64,000 nucleotides of DNA from JALFST01 sp022779285 (GCA_050313895.1 JBNPMI010000005.1); one strand, 5' to 3'. Positions 41,993 to 51,064 are shown, counted from the stretch's first letter. A program made the numbers and translations. Notes: generated by a model from the sequence alone, not told the origin.

Positions 41993-43468
41993 ATGGAACA
42001 GGGGATCAAAAGAGAAAAGTCGCATCTGATAGAAACAATCCTTACAATTGCATTTTGGATATTTGTGTGGGCAATCATCGCGTATTTTTTTCCGTATCGA
42101 AATTTTCTACCGATGCCCGGAGATGTGCTTCATGCAATGGGAAAAATGCTCCACGAGCGGGATTTTTTGATTCGCACCTTGAATTCCGTTTTTCATGCTT
42201 TTCTTGGAATTGCTCTCGGAAGCTTGTTCGGAGCCTTATTAGGGATCGGTGCGGCCAGGTCGCATAAAGTGGAGGTGCTTTTTCATCCTCTGCTCCGGGT
42301 GATGCAATCCGTTCCGGTAGCTTCCTTTATTGTTCTTGCACTTTTCTGGCTTTCCTCGCATATGGTTTCGGTTTTCATATCGTTTTTGATCGTGCTTCCT
42401 ATCGTCTATGGACATGCCTATGTCGGCTGGAGCCAAATCGACGGTAAGCTTGTGGAGGTGTGTCGGATTTTTCGCATTTCCGGCATGATGCGTTGGCGCG
42501 CCCTCTATCTTCCGACACTTTCTGAGCATATCCGGGAAGGTGTGGGAACAGCCATGGGTCTGGGGTGGAAGGCCGCGCTTGCGGCAGAAGTGATCGGAAT
42601 GGCGCAGCTGTCTATCGGCGGCGCAATTTATGATTCGAAAATATATCTCAACATGGATATGTTATTTGCGTGGACCGTATGGGTGGTTTTGCTGAGTGCG
42701 CTCTTTCAATGCCTTTGGTCAAAAATATGGAAGAAATGGATTCATTCTTTGGAAAGCATTCCCGCGGTACCGGAAGAAGATGTCAAGGAATGCTCGTATC
42801 AAAATCACCACGAAAACGGGAAAAAACAATTTGGTACGGAAACAGGCGGGCAAAATCGCGAGACAATTCTTTCCTTGCGGGATATTACAGTTACTTTTCC
42901 GGGAAAAAAGGTTTTGGAGCATTTTCATATGGCAATTGTGCGAGGCGATTGGACAGGTCTATCGGGAGCCTCCGGCACCGGTAAGACGACGCTTTTAAGA
43001 GTGATTTCCGGAATTACGCAGCCGGACTCAGGGGAAAGAAGGGAACACAAGGCTCTTCGGATTGCAATGCAATTTCAAGAGGATCGTCTATTCGAAAGAC
43101 TGACACTTCGGGAAAACCTGCGCCTGGCAGGAATTCCCGATCAAAGCATAGAACGCGGCTGCCGTGCATTCGGCATGGAGAAAGAACTGGACCAAAAAAT
43201 TGAAGGGTTTTCCGGCGGAATGAAGCGTAGAACATCTCTGCTGCGGGCCGTTCTGGTTCCCGGTGATCTGGTTCTTCTTGATGAGCCGACTGCCGGCTTG
43301 GACGAAGCGCTTGCCGGAAAAGTGCTCACATGGACACGCGAAACGATATTGAGCGATGGAAAAGCGTGCGTGATCGCTTCTCATCAAAAGACGGATTTTC
43401 AGATCCTGCAGGTCAATCAAATGCTCACACTGCCGGCTCTGTCGGATAGAACATGCTCTTCCAGATAA
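41993..43468 (+). CDS. ABC transporter permease-ATPase fusion (SsuC-SsuB type)
   Basis: 491 residues joining two parts normally encoded apart. Residues 15-245 are a SsuC/TauC-type permease of about six helices with the cytosolic coupling loop VCRIFRISGMMRWRALYLP (156-174). A charged linker (250-290) leads to an ATPase with Walker A GASGTGKT (325-332), Q-loop QFQEDRLF, a signature FSGGMKRR (406-413) and Walker B LVLLDEPTAGLD. Both halves look intact, with no sign of a sequencing frameshift. As each polypeptide has one of each domain, a homodimer would make a complete importer with the lipoprotein before it. The ribosome binding site is weak. Confidence 0.88.
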   Translation: MEQGIKREKSHLIETILTIAFWIFVWAIIAYFFPYRNFLPMPGDVLHAMGKMLHERDFLIRTLNSVFHAFLGIALGSLFGALLGIGAARSHKVEVLFHPLLRVMQSVPVASFIVLALFWLSSHMVSVFISFLIVLPIVYGHAYVGWSQIDGKLVEVCRIFRISGMMRWRALYLPTLSEHIREGVGTAMGLGWKAALAAEVIGMAQLSIGGAIYDSKIYLNMDMLFAWTVWVVLLSALFQCLWSKIWKKWIHSLESIPAVPEEDVKECSYQNHHENGKKQFGTETGGQNRETILSLRDITVTFPGKKVLEHFHMAIVRGDWTGLSGASGTGKTTLLRVISGITQPDSGERREHKALRIAMQFQEDRLFERLTLRENLRLAGIPDQSIERGCRAFGMEKELDQKIEGFSGGMKRRTSLLRAVLVPGDLVLLDEPTAGLDEALAGKVLTWTRETILSDGKACVIASHQKTDFQILQVNQMLTLPALSDRTCSSR

Positions 43469-44253
43469 ACGGCGATTCCATCCTCATTGTTTGTCAATGT
43501 GACGGCTTTTGCCGCTTCCTTAATTTTTGGAATCGCATTGCCCATGGCGACGCCGGTTCCTGCCATGGAGATCATTTCCAGGTCATTGCCTTCATCACCG
43601 AAGGCAATAATGTTTTCATGAGCAATCCGGCGTGCATCGGCGATTTCCAAAATGGCCGTGCCTTTTGAAGCATTTTTCGGCATGATTTCAAAGAAAATCG
43701 GCGCCGAATAAGAATAGGTATATCGATCTTCGACGATATTCAGTATTTTCCGGGAAACCTCGGGGATGCGGTCGTCCCGATCGACAATCGTGATATTTCT
43801 GGGAGAGAAGCTTAGAATTTCCGTAAAGCTGGGATGATACTCAATTGCAAGACGATTGATGTCCGCCGTACGCTCTCGCACGCGCCCTTCAGGAACATTG
43901 GTATAAAGCCTTCCATTCTCGTATATGAAATATCCGGACGGAATGGATTCCACGTACTGAAGAATCGATTTTGCCTCTTCCAAGGGGATTGTGTGATCGG
44001 AGAGGAGCTCTTTCGTTGCGTAATCCAGATTGCAGGTTCCGTTTTGTGTAGCGACGCATCCATGAAACTGCTTGAGCAGCAGCTGATCTGCATATTCTTC
44101 AATGCCCTCTACGGGACGACCGGAGGCAATGGCGACAATATGCCCCTCCGCTTGCGCCCTGTGCAGGGCCTGTAGGGTTCGAGGAGTGATTTTTTTTTGA
44201 TCATTGACCAATGTGCCGTCTACATCAACGACAATAAGCTTTTGTGATTTCAT
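43417..44253 (-). CDS. Cof-type HAD phosphatase
   Basis: 278 residues. The catalytic motif VVDVDGTLVND is at the N-terminus, followed by the C2 cap domain, a lysine in KNASKGTAILEIA, and FGDEGNDLEMISMAGTGVAMGNA, which is the motif of Cof-like sugar or nucleotide phosphatases. Substrate unknown. The ATG at 44253 has AAAAGGAGG before it; the open frame to 44292 is rejected. Its 3' end overlaps the convergent ABC fusion by 52 bases. Confidence 0.9.
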   Translation of the reverse strand: MKSQKLIVVDVDGTLVNDQKKITPRTLQALHRAQAEGHIVAIASGRPVEGIEEYADQLLLKQFHGCVATQNGTCNLDYATKELLSDHTIPLEEAKSILQYVESIPSGYFIYENGRLYTNVPEGRVRERTADINRLAIEYHPSFTEILSFSPRNITIVDRDDRIPEVSRKILNIVEDRYTYSYSAPIFFEIMPKNASKGTAILEIADARRIAHENIIAFGDEGNDLEMISMAGTGVAMGNAIPKIKEAAKAVTLTNNEDGIAVYLEEHVLSDRAGSVSI

Positions 44254-44405
44254 TCGACCTCCTTTTAAATGCTCTTTATTGATTATTCCCAAATATTCAG
44301 GGTATACACAAAGAAAGATATGGAATGATGGATTTTCAGAACCGCATCTCTATGTGAAATTCTGATTCCGATAAGAGAAGGATTTTAAAATAACGGAGGA
44401 GCACA

Positions 44406-44684
44406 ATGATTCGAATCGAGTATGAACCAAGACACATGCGTTCAGCTGCATATGATGAAGATAAAAATATAGGAGAAGCGACTTATAACGAAGTCGACGG
44501 CGTTTGGGTTTTGGATCACACCGGAGTCGATCCGGAATATGGCGGACAGGGAATTGCAAAAAAAATGGTGGCCAAGCTCGCAGATGCTGCAAGAAAGGCG
44601 GATCTCAAAATCGTTCCGCTCTGCCCGTTTGCTCGAAAGGAATTTGAAGAAAAACCGGAATATAACGATATTTGGGCAAAATAA
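44406..44684 (+). CDS. Small GNAT-like acetyltransferase (YjdJ type)
   Basis: 92 residues. The acetyl-CoA-binding loop VDPEYGGQGIAKKMV and the terminal CPFARKEFEEKPEYNDI are features of the short GNAT-like proteins of the YjdJ/Gcn5-like group, which lack the N-terminal part of full acetyltransferases. Substrate unknown. GGAGGAGC precedes the ATG. It stands alone between the divergent phosphatase gene and a bidirectional terminator. Confidence 0.82.
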   Translation: MIRIEYEPRHMRSAAYDEDKNIGEATYNEVDGVWVLDHTGVDPEYGGQGIAKKMVAKLADAARKADLKIVPLCPFARKEFEEKPEYNDIWAK

Positions 44685-44731
44685 AGCCGATTACGGACCG
44701 ATTCCTCATGGCTTGATCAGGCATAACAGCG

Positions 44732-44776
44732 AATGGCTGAATTTCAATCGTTTTGTTGAAATTCAGCCATTTTTTA
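44732..44776. terminator. Bidirectional terminator
   Basis: AATGGCTGAATTTCAA and TTGAAATTCAGCCATT are perfect 16-base arms with an eight-base loop, and T runs follow. It lies between the convergent acetyltransferase and glycerate kinase genes. Confidence 0.88.
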
Positions 44777-44815
44777 TTGCGATTCGTTTTTTTTTGATTC
44801 CAGCTTTCCTTCCGA

Positions 44816-46042
44816 TTATTGGATCAGAACAACGGTAAAATCATTGACATTGGTGCCCGTCGGTCCCGTCATCACCAATCCGTCACAGGCTTTGAGGGCA
44901 TGATAGGAATCATTGTTATCCAGCATTTCTATTGCAAGGATTCCCTTTTTCTCCAGACGGCTCACGGTCTGTCCGTCCACAATTCCCCCGGCAGCATCTG
45001 TAGGACCATCCGTGCCGTCCGAGCCGACGCTGAACACCAGTACATTGTGAATCCCCCGTATCTCCAGAGCTGCGCTGAGTGCAAGCTCCTGATTGCGTCC
45101 GCCTAAGCCGTCACCGATAATACGAACAACGGTTTCACCGCCGGCAATGAGCGCAATCGGGCCGTCCTGCTGATGAGTCTTAGCCATGCTTCCCAAGAGC
45201 TTGCCTGCTTCACGAGCGGAGATTTCCATTTGATCCGTCAATATATACGGCGTATATCCAAGTGTTTTGGATATACGAGCCGCTTCATTCACCAGCTCAC
45301 GAACGGATCCGGTTACCTGATGATGTGCATTGAGAATTTCCTTTGGCGTTTCGCTTGCAATAAGGGATAAGGCATCCTCGGAGAGTTTGAGATGATATCG
45401 CCTTACAATTTCCAAGGCATCGTGTGAAGTGGAGCTGTCGGGATATGCCGGACCGGAGGCGATCATATCGAGAGGATCTCCGATGATATCGCTTAAAACA
45501 ATGGCCTCGATGTGCGCCGGCGCGCAATGCAGTGCAAATTTTCCTCCCTTTACCTTAGAGAGGCGTTTTCGCAGGGTATTGATTTCGGTGATTCCGGCGC
45601 CGGAGGCAAGGAGCTGATGATTGACATCCTCAAGCTCTGCCGGAGAAATAAGCGGATCCTCAAATAAAGCGGAGCCTCCACCGGAAACAAGAAGGAGCAC
45701 ACAATCATCTTCTCTTAAAGAGTCCGTCATTGCCAACACCTTTTTCGTTGCAAAATATGAATTGGCATCGGAAATCGGGTGTCCCGCCTCAAAGCAGGTT
45801 ATGTGGGGAAGCGGACCCTGTACGTGATCATATTTCGTGATCACAATGCCTTCGGTAAGACGTTTTCCCAGAAAATGCGCCGCTTCTTCCGCCATCGTCC
45901 ATGCCGCCTTTCCGATGGCGACCAAAAATATTCTTTTGGCAGGAAATTGCAGATTCTCCAGTGCTTTATGAACAGCATTCTGTGGCAGCACGGATTGTAG
46001 AGTATCTCGAATTATTTTTTCTGCATCGGTTCTTAAATTCAT
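44816..46042 (-). CDS. Glycerate kinase (DUF4147/MOFRL type)
   Basis: 408 residues of the class II glycerate kinase family: N-terminal DUF4147 domain with VAIGKAAWTMAEEA and LVSGGGSALFEDP, and a C-terminal MOFRL domain with GGETVVRIIGDGLGGRNQEL and GSDGTDGPTDAAGGIVDG. It phosphorylates glycerate to 2-phosphoglycerate (usual for this class), feeding glycolysis. It lies 15 bases after the GntP-type permease gene, an order consistent with uptake and first phosphorylation of glycerate or a related sugar acid. Confidence 0.9.
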   Translation of the reverse strand: MNLRTDAEKIIRDTLQSVLPQNAVHKALENLQFPAKRIFLVAIGKAAWTMAEEAAHFLGKRLTEGIVITKYDHVQGPLPHITCFEAGHPISDANSYFATKKVLAMTDSLREDDCVLLLVSGGGSALFEDPLISPAELEDVNHQLLASGAGITEINTLRKRLSKVKGGKFALHCAPAHIEAIVLSDIIGDPLDMIASGPAYPDSSTSHDALEIVRRYHLKLSEDALSLIASETPKEILNAHHQVTGSVRELVNEAARISKTLGYTPYILTDQMEISAREAGKLLGSMAKTHQQDGPIALIAGGETVVRIIGDGLGGRNQELALSAALEIRGIHNVLVFSVGSDGTDGPTDAAGGIVDGQTVSRLEKKGILAIEMLDNNDSYHALKACDGLVMTGPTGTNVNDFTVVLIQ

Positions 46043-46057
46043 GAATTCCTCAATCTA

Positions 46058-47446
46058 TTATATTAAGAGTGACAGGATGAAAATGATGACCATGGAGCAG
46101 CAACCCTCTACTAAAGTTGCAACGGTTTGCGTTTTGTACCCCTGGTCGGGCGTCATTCCGGAAAAGCTGGTCACCACCCAGAAATAAGAATCATTTGCAT
46201 GCGATACGGTCATTGCACCGGCGCCGATTGCCATAACGACCAAAGAAATTTCCGCAGGTGTCTGAAAACCGAGAACAGGGAGCAGCGGAGCCAGCATTCC
46301 CGCAGTCGTTGTGATCGCTACTGTCGAGGATCCTTGTGATGATTTCAGGATTGCAGCGAGCAGGAACGGGAAAAAGATACCGACATTTTCAAATACTCCT
46401 GCATTTTCCGTAATAAAGCTTACCAGACTGGTGCTGGCAATAACTTTTCCCAAAACTCCGCCTGCTGCGGTCACAAAAAGGATGGGGCCGGCAACGCGAA
46501 GCGTTTCATCTGTATATTTGTAGAGATTCGAGAAATCATGGCGTTCCACCAGAACGAGGATGGACAGAATCACACCTACTGCGAGTGCAATGATCGGTGT
46601 TCCGAAAAATGTGAACAGCTCGCGAGTAAGTCCGGTCCACTTCAGAATGGATGCTATATTGGACATTGCCATCAAAATGACAGGGACAATGATAGGAGCA
46701 ACCGATGCGATACCGGAGGGAAGCTTGTCATAGGCGGCAACCAGTTCTTCATAGGTTTTCGCATTTTCCTCATTATCAAGATCTTCTGCAGACTGCACCT
46801 TTTTTCCGATAAATTTGGCATAGAGGAGTCCTCCGATCAACGCGGGAATGGATGCCAGTACGCCGAATGCCATTATGAGAAGCAAAGAGTCACCGACACC
46901 CAATGCCGCGGCTGCCGCAATCGGCCCCGGTGTCGGCGGAATGAATACATGGGAAGCATAAAGGCCGACGGAAAGGGCGACAGCCATTGTGACACCGGAA
47001 ACGCGGGTACGCTTGACAAGCGCTTTCCGGATCGGGTTTAAAATGACAAATCCGGAGTCACAGAATACGGGAATGGATACCACCCATCCCATGAGCATGA
47101 TTGCAAGATCCGGGTGTTTTTTGCCGACGATGCGGATCACCATGTCCGAAAGCTTGATGGCCGCGCCTGTTTTCTCAAGGATGGTACCGATCAAAGCACC
47201 GAAAATAATTACAATTCCTATGCTTGTAAAGGTACCGGAAAAACCTTGTCCGACGACGGAGGCGATACCGGAAATCATTGTACCGTCCGGTTTTTTGATA
47301 TCGATGAGCGGAATCCCGCCGATCAGGCCAAGTATGACGGATACCGTCAGGATCGATAGAAAAGGATGAATTTTAAACTTACTGATCAAAACGATCATTA
47401 CGATGATTGCAATAATAAAGGCAATCAAGAAGGGAAAACCGGTCAT
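46058..47446 (-). CDS. GntP-family gluconate/glycerate-type permease
   Basis: 462 residues with about 12 membrane helices. Typical GntP features are the opening FPFLIAFIIAIIVMIVLISK, SIGIVIIFGALIGTILEKTG, FCDSGFVILNPI, HVFIPPTPGPIAAA, and the C-terminal SHANDSYFWVV. The family carries gluconate, glycerate and related acids with protons. Being upstream of glycerate kinase favours glycerate. The ATG at 47446 has GGAGG before it; the frame open to 47497 crosses the promoter. A candidate cre site overlaps its -35 element. Confidence 0.9.
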   Translation of the reverse strand: MTGFPFLIAFIIAIIVMIVLISKFKIHPFLSILTVSVILGLIGGIPLIDIKKPDGTMISGIASVVGQGFSGTFTSIGIVIIFGALIGTILEKTGAAIKLSDMVIRIVGKKHPDLAIMLMGWVVSIPVFCDSGFVILNPIRKALVKRTRVSGVTMAVALSVGLYASHVFIPPTPGPIAAAAALGVGDSLLLIMAFGVLASIPALIGGLLYAKFIGKKVQSAEDLDNEENAKTYEELVAAYDKLPSGIASVAPIIVPVILMAMSNIASILKWTGLTRELFTFFGTPIIALAVGVILSILVLVERHDFSNLYKYTDETLRVAGPILFVTAAGGVLGKVIASTSLVSFITENAGVFENVGIFFPFLLAAILKSSQGSSTVAITTTAGMLAPLLPVLGFQTPAEISLVVMAIGAGAMTVSHANDSYFWVVTSFSGMTPDQGYKTQTVATLVEGCCSMVIIFILSLLI

Positions 47447-47487
47447 AAAGCACCTCCAAAATAAATTCCGACGAAATCGGTTAATAT

Positions 47488-47515
47488 ATTCTACCATACT
47501 TACATGTTTTGGAAA
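47488..47515 (-). promoter_or_regulatory. Promoter of the gntP-glycerate kinase operon
   Basis: On the minus strand TTTCCA (47515-47510) and TAGAAT (47493-47488) are 16 bases apart, about 40 bases before the ATG. The -35 box lies inside the cre-like site. Confidence 0.45.
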
Positions 47516-47524
47516 CGATTTCTT
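47509..47524. promoter_or_regulatory. Candidate cre (catabolite control) site
   Basis: TTGGAAACGATTTCTT differs from the cre consensus WTGNNARCGNWWWCAW at one core position (T for A near the end). Overlap with the -35 box of gntP suggests repression when sugars are plentiful, by the LacI-type regulator at 18384 together with HPr phosphorylated on serine. Inference from pattern and position. Confidence 0.5.
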
Positions 47525-47635
47525 AAAAATCCATATTTTACATCACCTTGACGGATTTCTGTTCATAAATCGAAAATGGGGTAATCATATTATGATATTT
47601 TAATTTCAAAAAAGGGATATCAAAAAGGAGGAGCT

Positions 47636-48805
47636 ATGAATCAGTTTATTTTCCATTTACCGACAATGGTCTTTTTCGGTGAAGATCAAGCGGATCTTTT
47701 TGCCGCCGAAGCGAGAAAAAGGGGCACAAAGGCTTTGCTCTGCTATGGGGGAGGAAGTATTCGGAAGAACGGAATTTATGAGGATATCACGGGTGCATTG
47801 AAAAATGCCGGGATCACCTTTGCAGAGCTCTCCGGCATTGAGCCCAATCCCCGTCTGACAACAGCAATTCGGGGTATCGAGCTGGCAAGAAAAAATGATG
47901 TGGAGATGATCATCGCAGTGGGCGGAGGCTCGACGATCGACTGCGCAAAATTGATTGCGGCGGGCGTAAAAACCGATGCGGATCCTTGGAATATTGTCTG
48001 CGGAAAAGCTCGAATCAAGGAAGCCCTTCCTATCGGAGCTGTATTGACCATTGCAGCTACAGGCTCTGAAATGGATGGAAACGCGGTGATTACCAATGAA
48101 AAAACACAGGAGAAGCTCGGATTCGGCAGTGCAAAAGTGATTCCTGAATTTTCTTTAATGAATCCCGCATATACGAAAAGTGTCAACGCATATCATACCG
48201 CTGCAGGTACAGCCGATATTATGAGTCACACGATGGAAAACTATTTCAGCGTGGAGGATGATTGCTTTTTGCAGGACTCCATGGCGGAAGGCATCCTTCG
48301 CACATGTGTGAAATACGGTCCGATCGCAGTGAAGGATCCGGAAAATCTGGAGGCGAGACAGAATTTGATGTGGGCAAGCTCCTGGGCAATCAATGGACTC
48401 CTGTCGAACGGCAAAAGCAATGATTGGAGCGTTCATGGAATGGAGCATGAGCTTTCCGCATTCTATGATATTACTCATGGTATCGGACTTGCCATTTTAA
48501 CACCTCATTGGCTGACATACGTTTTATCAAAAGAAACGGCTCCCAAGATCGCCCGTTTCGGTCATATGGTTTTTGATCTTCCGAAATCGGAGGATGTCTT
48601 TGAGGATGCCCGTGCAGCCATTGCAGCCTTGTCTGAATTCTTTCAGAGCCTGCAGATACCGATGCATCTTCGTGAGGTGGGGATTGATGAAAGCAGACTT
48701 TCCGAGATGGCGCATGCCGCCGCTGTCCACAAAAGGGGAGTGATTTTCGGATTTGCCCGTCTGGAAGAGGCTGATATTCTTGCAATCTATCAGGCAAGCC
48801 TATAG
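47636..48805 (+). CDS. Iron-containing alcohol dehydrogenase (butanol dehydrogenase type)
   Basis: 389 residues. Reduces aldehydes such as butyraldehyde with NAD(P)H. The nucleotide-binding AVGGGSTIDCAKLIA, GAVLTIAATGSEMDGNAVI, and the metal ligands in ADIMSHTMENYF and HGMEHELSAFYDITHG are those of the BdhA/YqhD branch of iron alcohol dehydrogenases. AAGGAGG precedes the ATG. It is divergent from the gntP operon and seems monocistronic. A fermentative electron sink, with ldh. Confidence 0.93.
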   Translation: MNQFIFHLPTMVFFGEDQADLFAAEARKRGTKALLCYGGGSIRKNGIYEDITGALKNAGITFAELSGIEPNPRLTTAIRGIELARKNDVEMIIAVGGGSTIDCAKLIAAGVKTDADPWNIVCGKARIKEALPIGAVLTIAATGSEMDGNAVITNEKTQEKLGFGSAKVIPEFSLMNPAYTKSVNAYHTAAGTADIMSHTMENYFSVEDDCFLQDSMAEGILRTCVKYGPIAVKDPENLEARQNLMWASSWAINGLLSNGKSNDWSVHGMEHELSAFYDITHGIGLAILTPHWLTYVLSKETAPKIARFGHMVFDLPKSEDVFEDARAAIAALSEFFQSLQIPMHLREVGIDESRLSEMAHAAAVHKRGVIFGFARLEEADILAIYQASL

Positions 48806-48885
48806 CCTTCAAAGAATTCATTCAAAAATTTGCAATATTTTTCATGATGTGCTATTTTAATAAAAATCATTCGAAGGAGGAAGCT

Positions 48886-49026
48886 ATGAAAAATGATCGT
48901 CATGTCAATTCAATCATAAAAGCGACTTCCTTGTCGAAGAATGCTCTTTTTGCCTTTACCTACGCTCGCTTTTTTGCGGGCGTTTTTTATTATTATTTTT
49001 CCGGTGAGAGATTTGTTCGAAGGTAG
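48886..49026 (+). CDS. Possible 46-residue leader peptide rich in Phe and Tyr
   Basis: AAGGAGGAAGCT precedes an ATG that opens a 46-codon frame. Residues 21-40 are strongly aromatic (LFAFTYARFFAGVFYYYFSG), and the first terminator of the leader (48962-48988) lies inside the frame. This is the arrangement expected of ribosome-mediated attenuation, here upstream of an amino-acid-type ABC transporter. Part of the Phe/Tyr content comes from the T run of the terminator itself, which could be chance. No family resemblance. Confidence 0.35.
   Translation: MKNDRHVNSIIKATSLSKNALFAFTYARFFAGVFYYYFSGERFVRR
48962..48988 (+). terminator. First terminator in the ABC-transporter leader
   Basis: ACGCTCGC pairs with GCGGGCGT (one G-T pair) around a T-rich loop and ends in six T. 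It may end the alcohol dehydrogenase transcript and/or act as an attenuator. Confidence 0.75.
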
Positions 49027-49042
49027 AGGAATGTGGCAATGC

Positions 49043-49080
49043 CCGCGGCTCTGTTTTCGAACGGAGCCGCGGTTTTTTTT
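49043..49080 (+). terminator. Second terminator in the ABC-transporter leader
   Basis: CCGCGGCTC and GAGCCGCGG are perfect nine-base arms followed by eight T, only 35 bases before the binding-protein gene. A terminator this close to a start suggests regulated read-through. The loop base TTCGAAC is complementary to GTTCGAA just upstream (about 49013-49019), which could form a competing pairing. Confidence 0.8.
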
Positions 49081-49115
49081 ATGAATTTTTAGAAGCATTG
49101 AAAAGGGGAGAAATT

Positions 49116-50129
49116 ATGAAAAAAATACGTTGGGCAGCATTGATATTAGGAACGCTTCTGATGACAGCGTGCGGATCCAGTTTGCGCGAAACTCCGCTGA
49201 ACTCACAAACGGATTCCGGGCAAGGTATGACGAGCTCATCCGGCACGGAGAAGCGGATTCGGGTCGGAGTTGTGCAGCTTGTGCAGCATCCGGCACTGGA
49301 TGCGGCGACAAAGGGATTCCGTGAAACCCTGGAAGAGGAATTCGGAGACCGGATTTCGGTTGATGTGCAAAATGCATCGGGAGATGTGACCAATGCAACC
49401 ACCATTGTCAACGGTATGGTTTCCTCCGGGGTGGACCTCATTTTAGCGAATGCGACCGCTTCCTTGCAGGCCGCGACGGCGGCAACAACCGAGATTCCTA
49501 TTTTAGGCACATCGATTACCGATTACGGCTCCGCTTTGGACATCAAAAATTGGACGGGTACTGTCGGAGGCAATGTTTCGGGAACTACAGATCTTGTGCC
49601 GCTTGATCAACAAGCGGCAATGGTAAAGGAATGGGCTCCGGAGGCAAAGAAGGTCGGAATTCTCTACGCATCCTCCGAGTCGAACAGCCGATATCAGGCG
49701 GATACCATCAAGCCGTTTTTAGAGAAGATGGGTTATACAGTCAGCTTCTATACATTTACGGACACCAATGATGTTACCGGAGTCACACAAAAAGCTGCGG
49801 ATGAAAGCGATGTGATTTATATTCCGACAGATAATACCGCCGCTTCCAATACCGAGGCGATTGCCAACATCGTTTTGCCGGCCAAGGTACCTGTCATTGC
49901 AGGTGATAAAGGGATTGCACAAGGATGCGGAGTTGCGACATTATCGATTGATTATGAGGATCTGGGACGCATCACGGGGCAAATGGCGATCCGCATTCTT
50001 AAAGGAGAAGATATTTCTAAAATGCCGATTGAAAGTGCAACGAAGCTGGAAAAATGGGTGAATGTAAAAAATGCGACGGCATTAGGTATGCAGGTTCCCG
50101 ACGGATATCAGAAAATGGACGCGGAATAA
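49116..50129 (+). CDS. ABC_sub_bind (TrpX-type) substrate-binding lipoprotein
   Basis: 337 residues. The signal peptide ends in a lipobox-like MTAC near residue 19. The mature domain has IRVGVVQLVQHPALDAATKGF, the typical opening of PF04392-type binding proteins linked with tryptophan/tyrosine uptake in Bacillota, then IVNGMVSSGVDLILANAT, EIPILGTSITDYG, VGILYASSESNS and DVIYIPTDNTAASN. Together with the next two genes it forms a three-part importer. Ligand probably an aromatic amino acid, by analogy only. The ATG at 49116 follows AAGGGGAG. Confidence 0.9.
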   Translation: MKKIRWAALILGTLLMTACGSSLRETPLNSQTDSGQGMTSSSGTEKRIRVGVVQLVQHPALDAATKGFRETLEEEFGDRISVDVQNASGDVTNATTIVNGMVSSGVDLILANATASLQAATAATTEIPILGTSITDYGSALDIKNWTGTVGGNVSGTTDLVPLDQQAAMVKEWAPEAKKVGILYASSESNSRYQADTIKPFLEKMGYTVSFYTFTDTNDVTGVTQKAADESDVIYIPTDNTAASNTEAIANIVLPAKVPVIAGDKGIAQGCGVATLSIDYEDLGRITGQMAIRILKGEDISKMPIESATKLEKWVNVKNATALGMQVPDGYQKMDAE

Positions 50130-50139
50130 GGAGAAGAAA

Positions 50140-51063
50140 ATGGCGCTTTGGAACTCTTTGCCCGGAGCGATAGCTCAGGGTATGATATGGGGGATTTTAG
50201 CGATTGGAGTGTATCTCACCTTTCGCATTCTGGACATTCCCGATTTGACGGTAGACGGATCAATCGCAACGGGAGGTGCTGTCTGTATTATGATGATGCG
50301 CAGCGGGATTCCTGCACATTGGTCGATGGCGGCGGCCTTTCTTGTCGGAATGGCAGCCGGGGCGGTCACGGGCCTTTTTCATACAAAATGCCATATTCCG
50401 GCAATTTTGGCAGGAATTTTGACACAATTGGCGCTTTATTCCGTGAATTTACGGATCCTTATGAGTAAAGCGAATCAGCCGATCAGCGTGGATCGTTATT
50501 ATCTTATGGTATCTCAGCGATTTGCAAGAGCTCTCAATTTCGAGAATCCGATGATTCCCCTGACGATTTTATTGGTGCTTTTGATTGCAATTTTGTATTG
50601 GTTTTTCGGTACGGAGGAAGGCGGAGCGATCCGTGCTACCGGTGCCAATGCTCATATGGCTCGGGCACAAGGCATCAATACAGATCATCAGATTGTTTTG
50701 GGGCTTATGCTTTCCAATGGTCTGGTGGCTGTTGCGGGCGCGCTTTTAGCACAATACCAAGGCGCAGCGGATATCAATATGGGGCGAGGCGCCATTGTGA
50801 TCGGACTTGCGGCGGTCATTATCGGTGAGGTGCTTTTTGAGAAAATTTTCCGAAATTTTGCGCTCAAAATGCTTTCTGTTGTGATCGGCTCGATTGTTTA
50901 TTATTTGATTTTACAATTTGTATTGCAGATGGGACTCAATACCAATGATCTGAAGCTTGTTACCGCGTTGATCGTTGCGATCTTTCTCACCCTGCCGAAC
51001 ATTAAAAATCATTTTGCAACACGAAAAATTGCGGGTCGGGCGGATAGCCGGAAGGAGGCATGA
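50140..51063 (+). CDS. ABC transporter permease (COG4120 type)
   Basis: 307 residues with about eight hydrophobic spans. The sequence LWNSLPGAIAQGMIWGILAI, LDIPDLTVDGSIATGGAV and the cytosolic IRATGANAHMARAQGI segment belong to the permease group partnered with TrpX-type binding proteins and COG1101 ATPases. It follows the binding protein by ten bases, and the ATPase gene starts two bases after its stop, giving a compact importer operon. Confidence 0.9.
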   Translation: MALWNSLPGAIAQGMIWGILAIGVYLTFRILDIPDLTVDGSIATGGAVCIMMMRSGIPAHWSMAAAFLVGMAAGAVTGLFHTKCHIPAILAGILTQLALYSVNLRILMSKANQPISVDRYYLMVSQRFARALNFENPMIPLTILLVLLIAILYWFFGTEEGGAIRATGANAHMARAQGINTDHQIVLGLMLSNGLVAVAGALLAQYQGAADINMGRGAIVIGLAAVIIGEVLFEKIFRNFALKMLSVVIGSIVYYLILQFVLQMGLNTNDLKLVTALIVAIFLTLPNIKNHFATRKIAGRADSRKEA

Positions 51064-51064
51064 G

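Noticed and set aside
49021..49080. T-box-like TGGCA before the second terminator of the ABC leader
   Set aside because: TGGC could pair with a tRNA ending GCCA (as tRNA-Trp), but the rest of the T-box sequence and stem I are not recognisable, so a T-box is not claimed.
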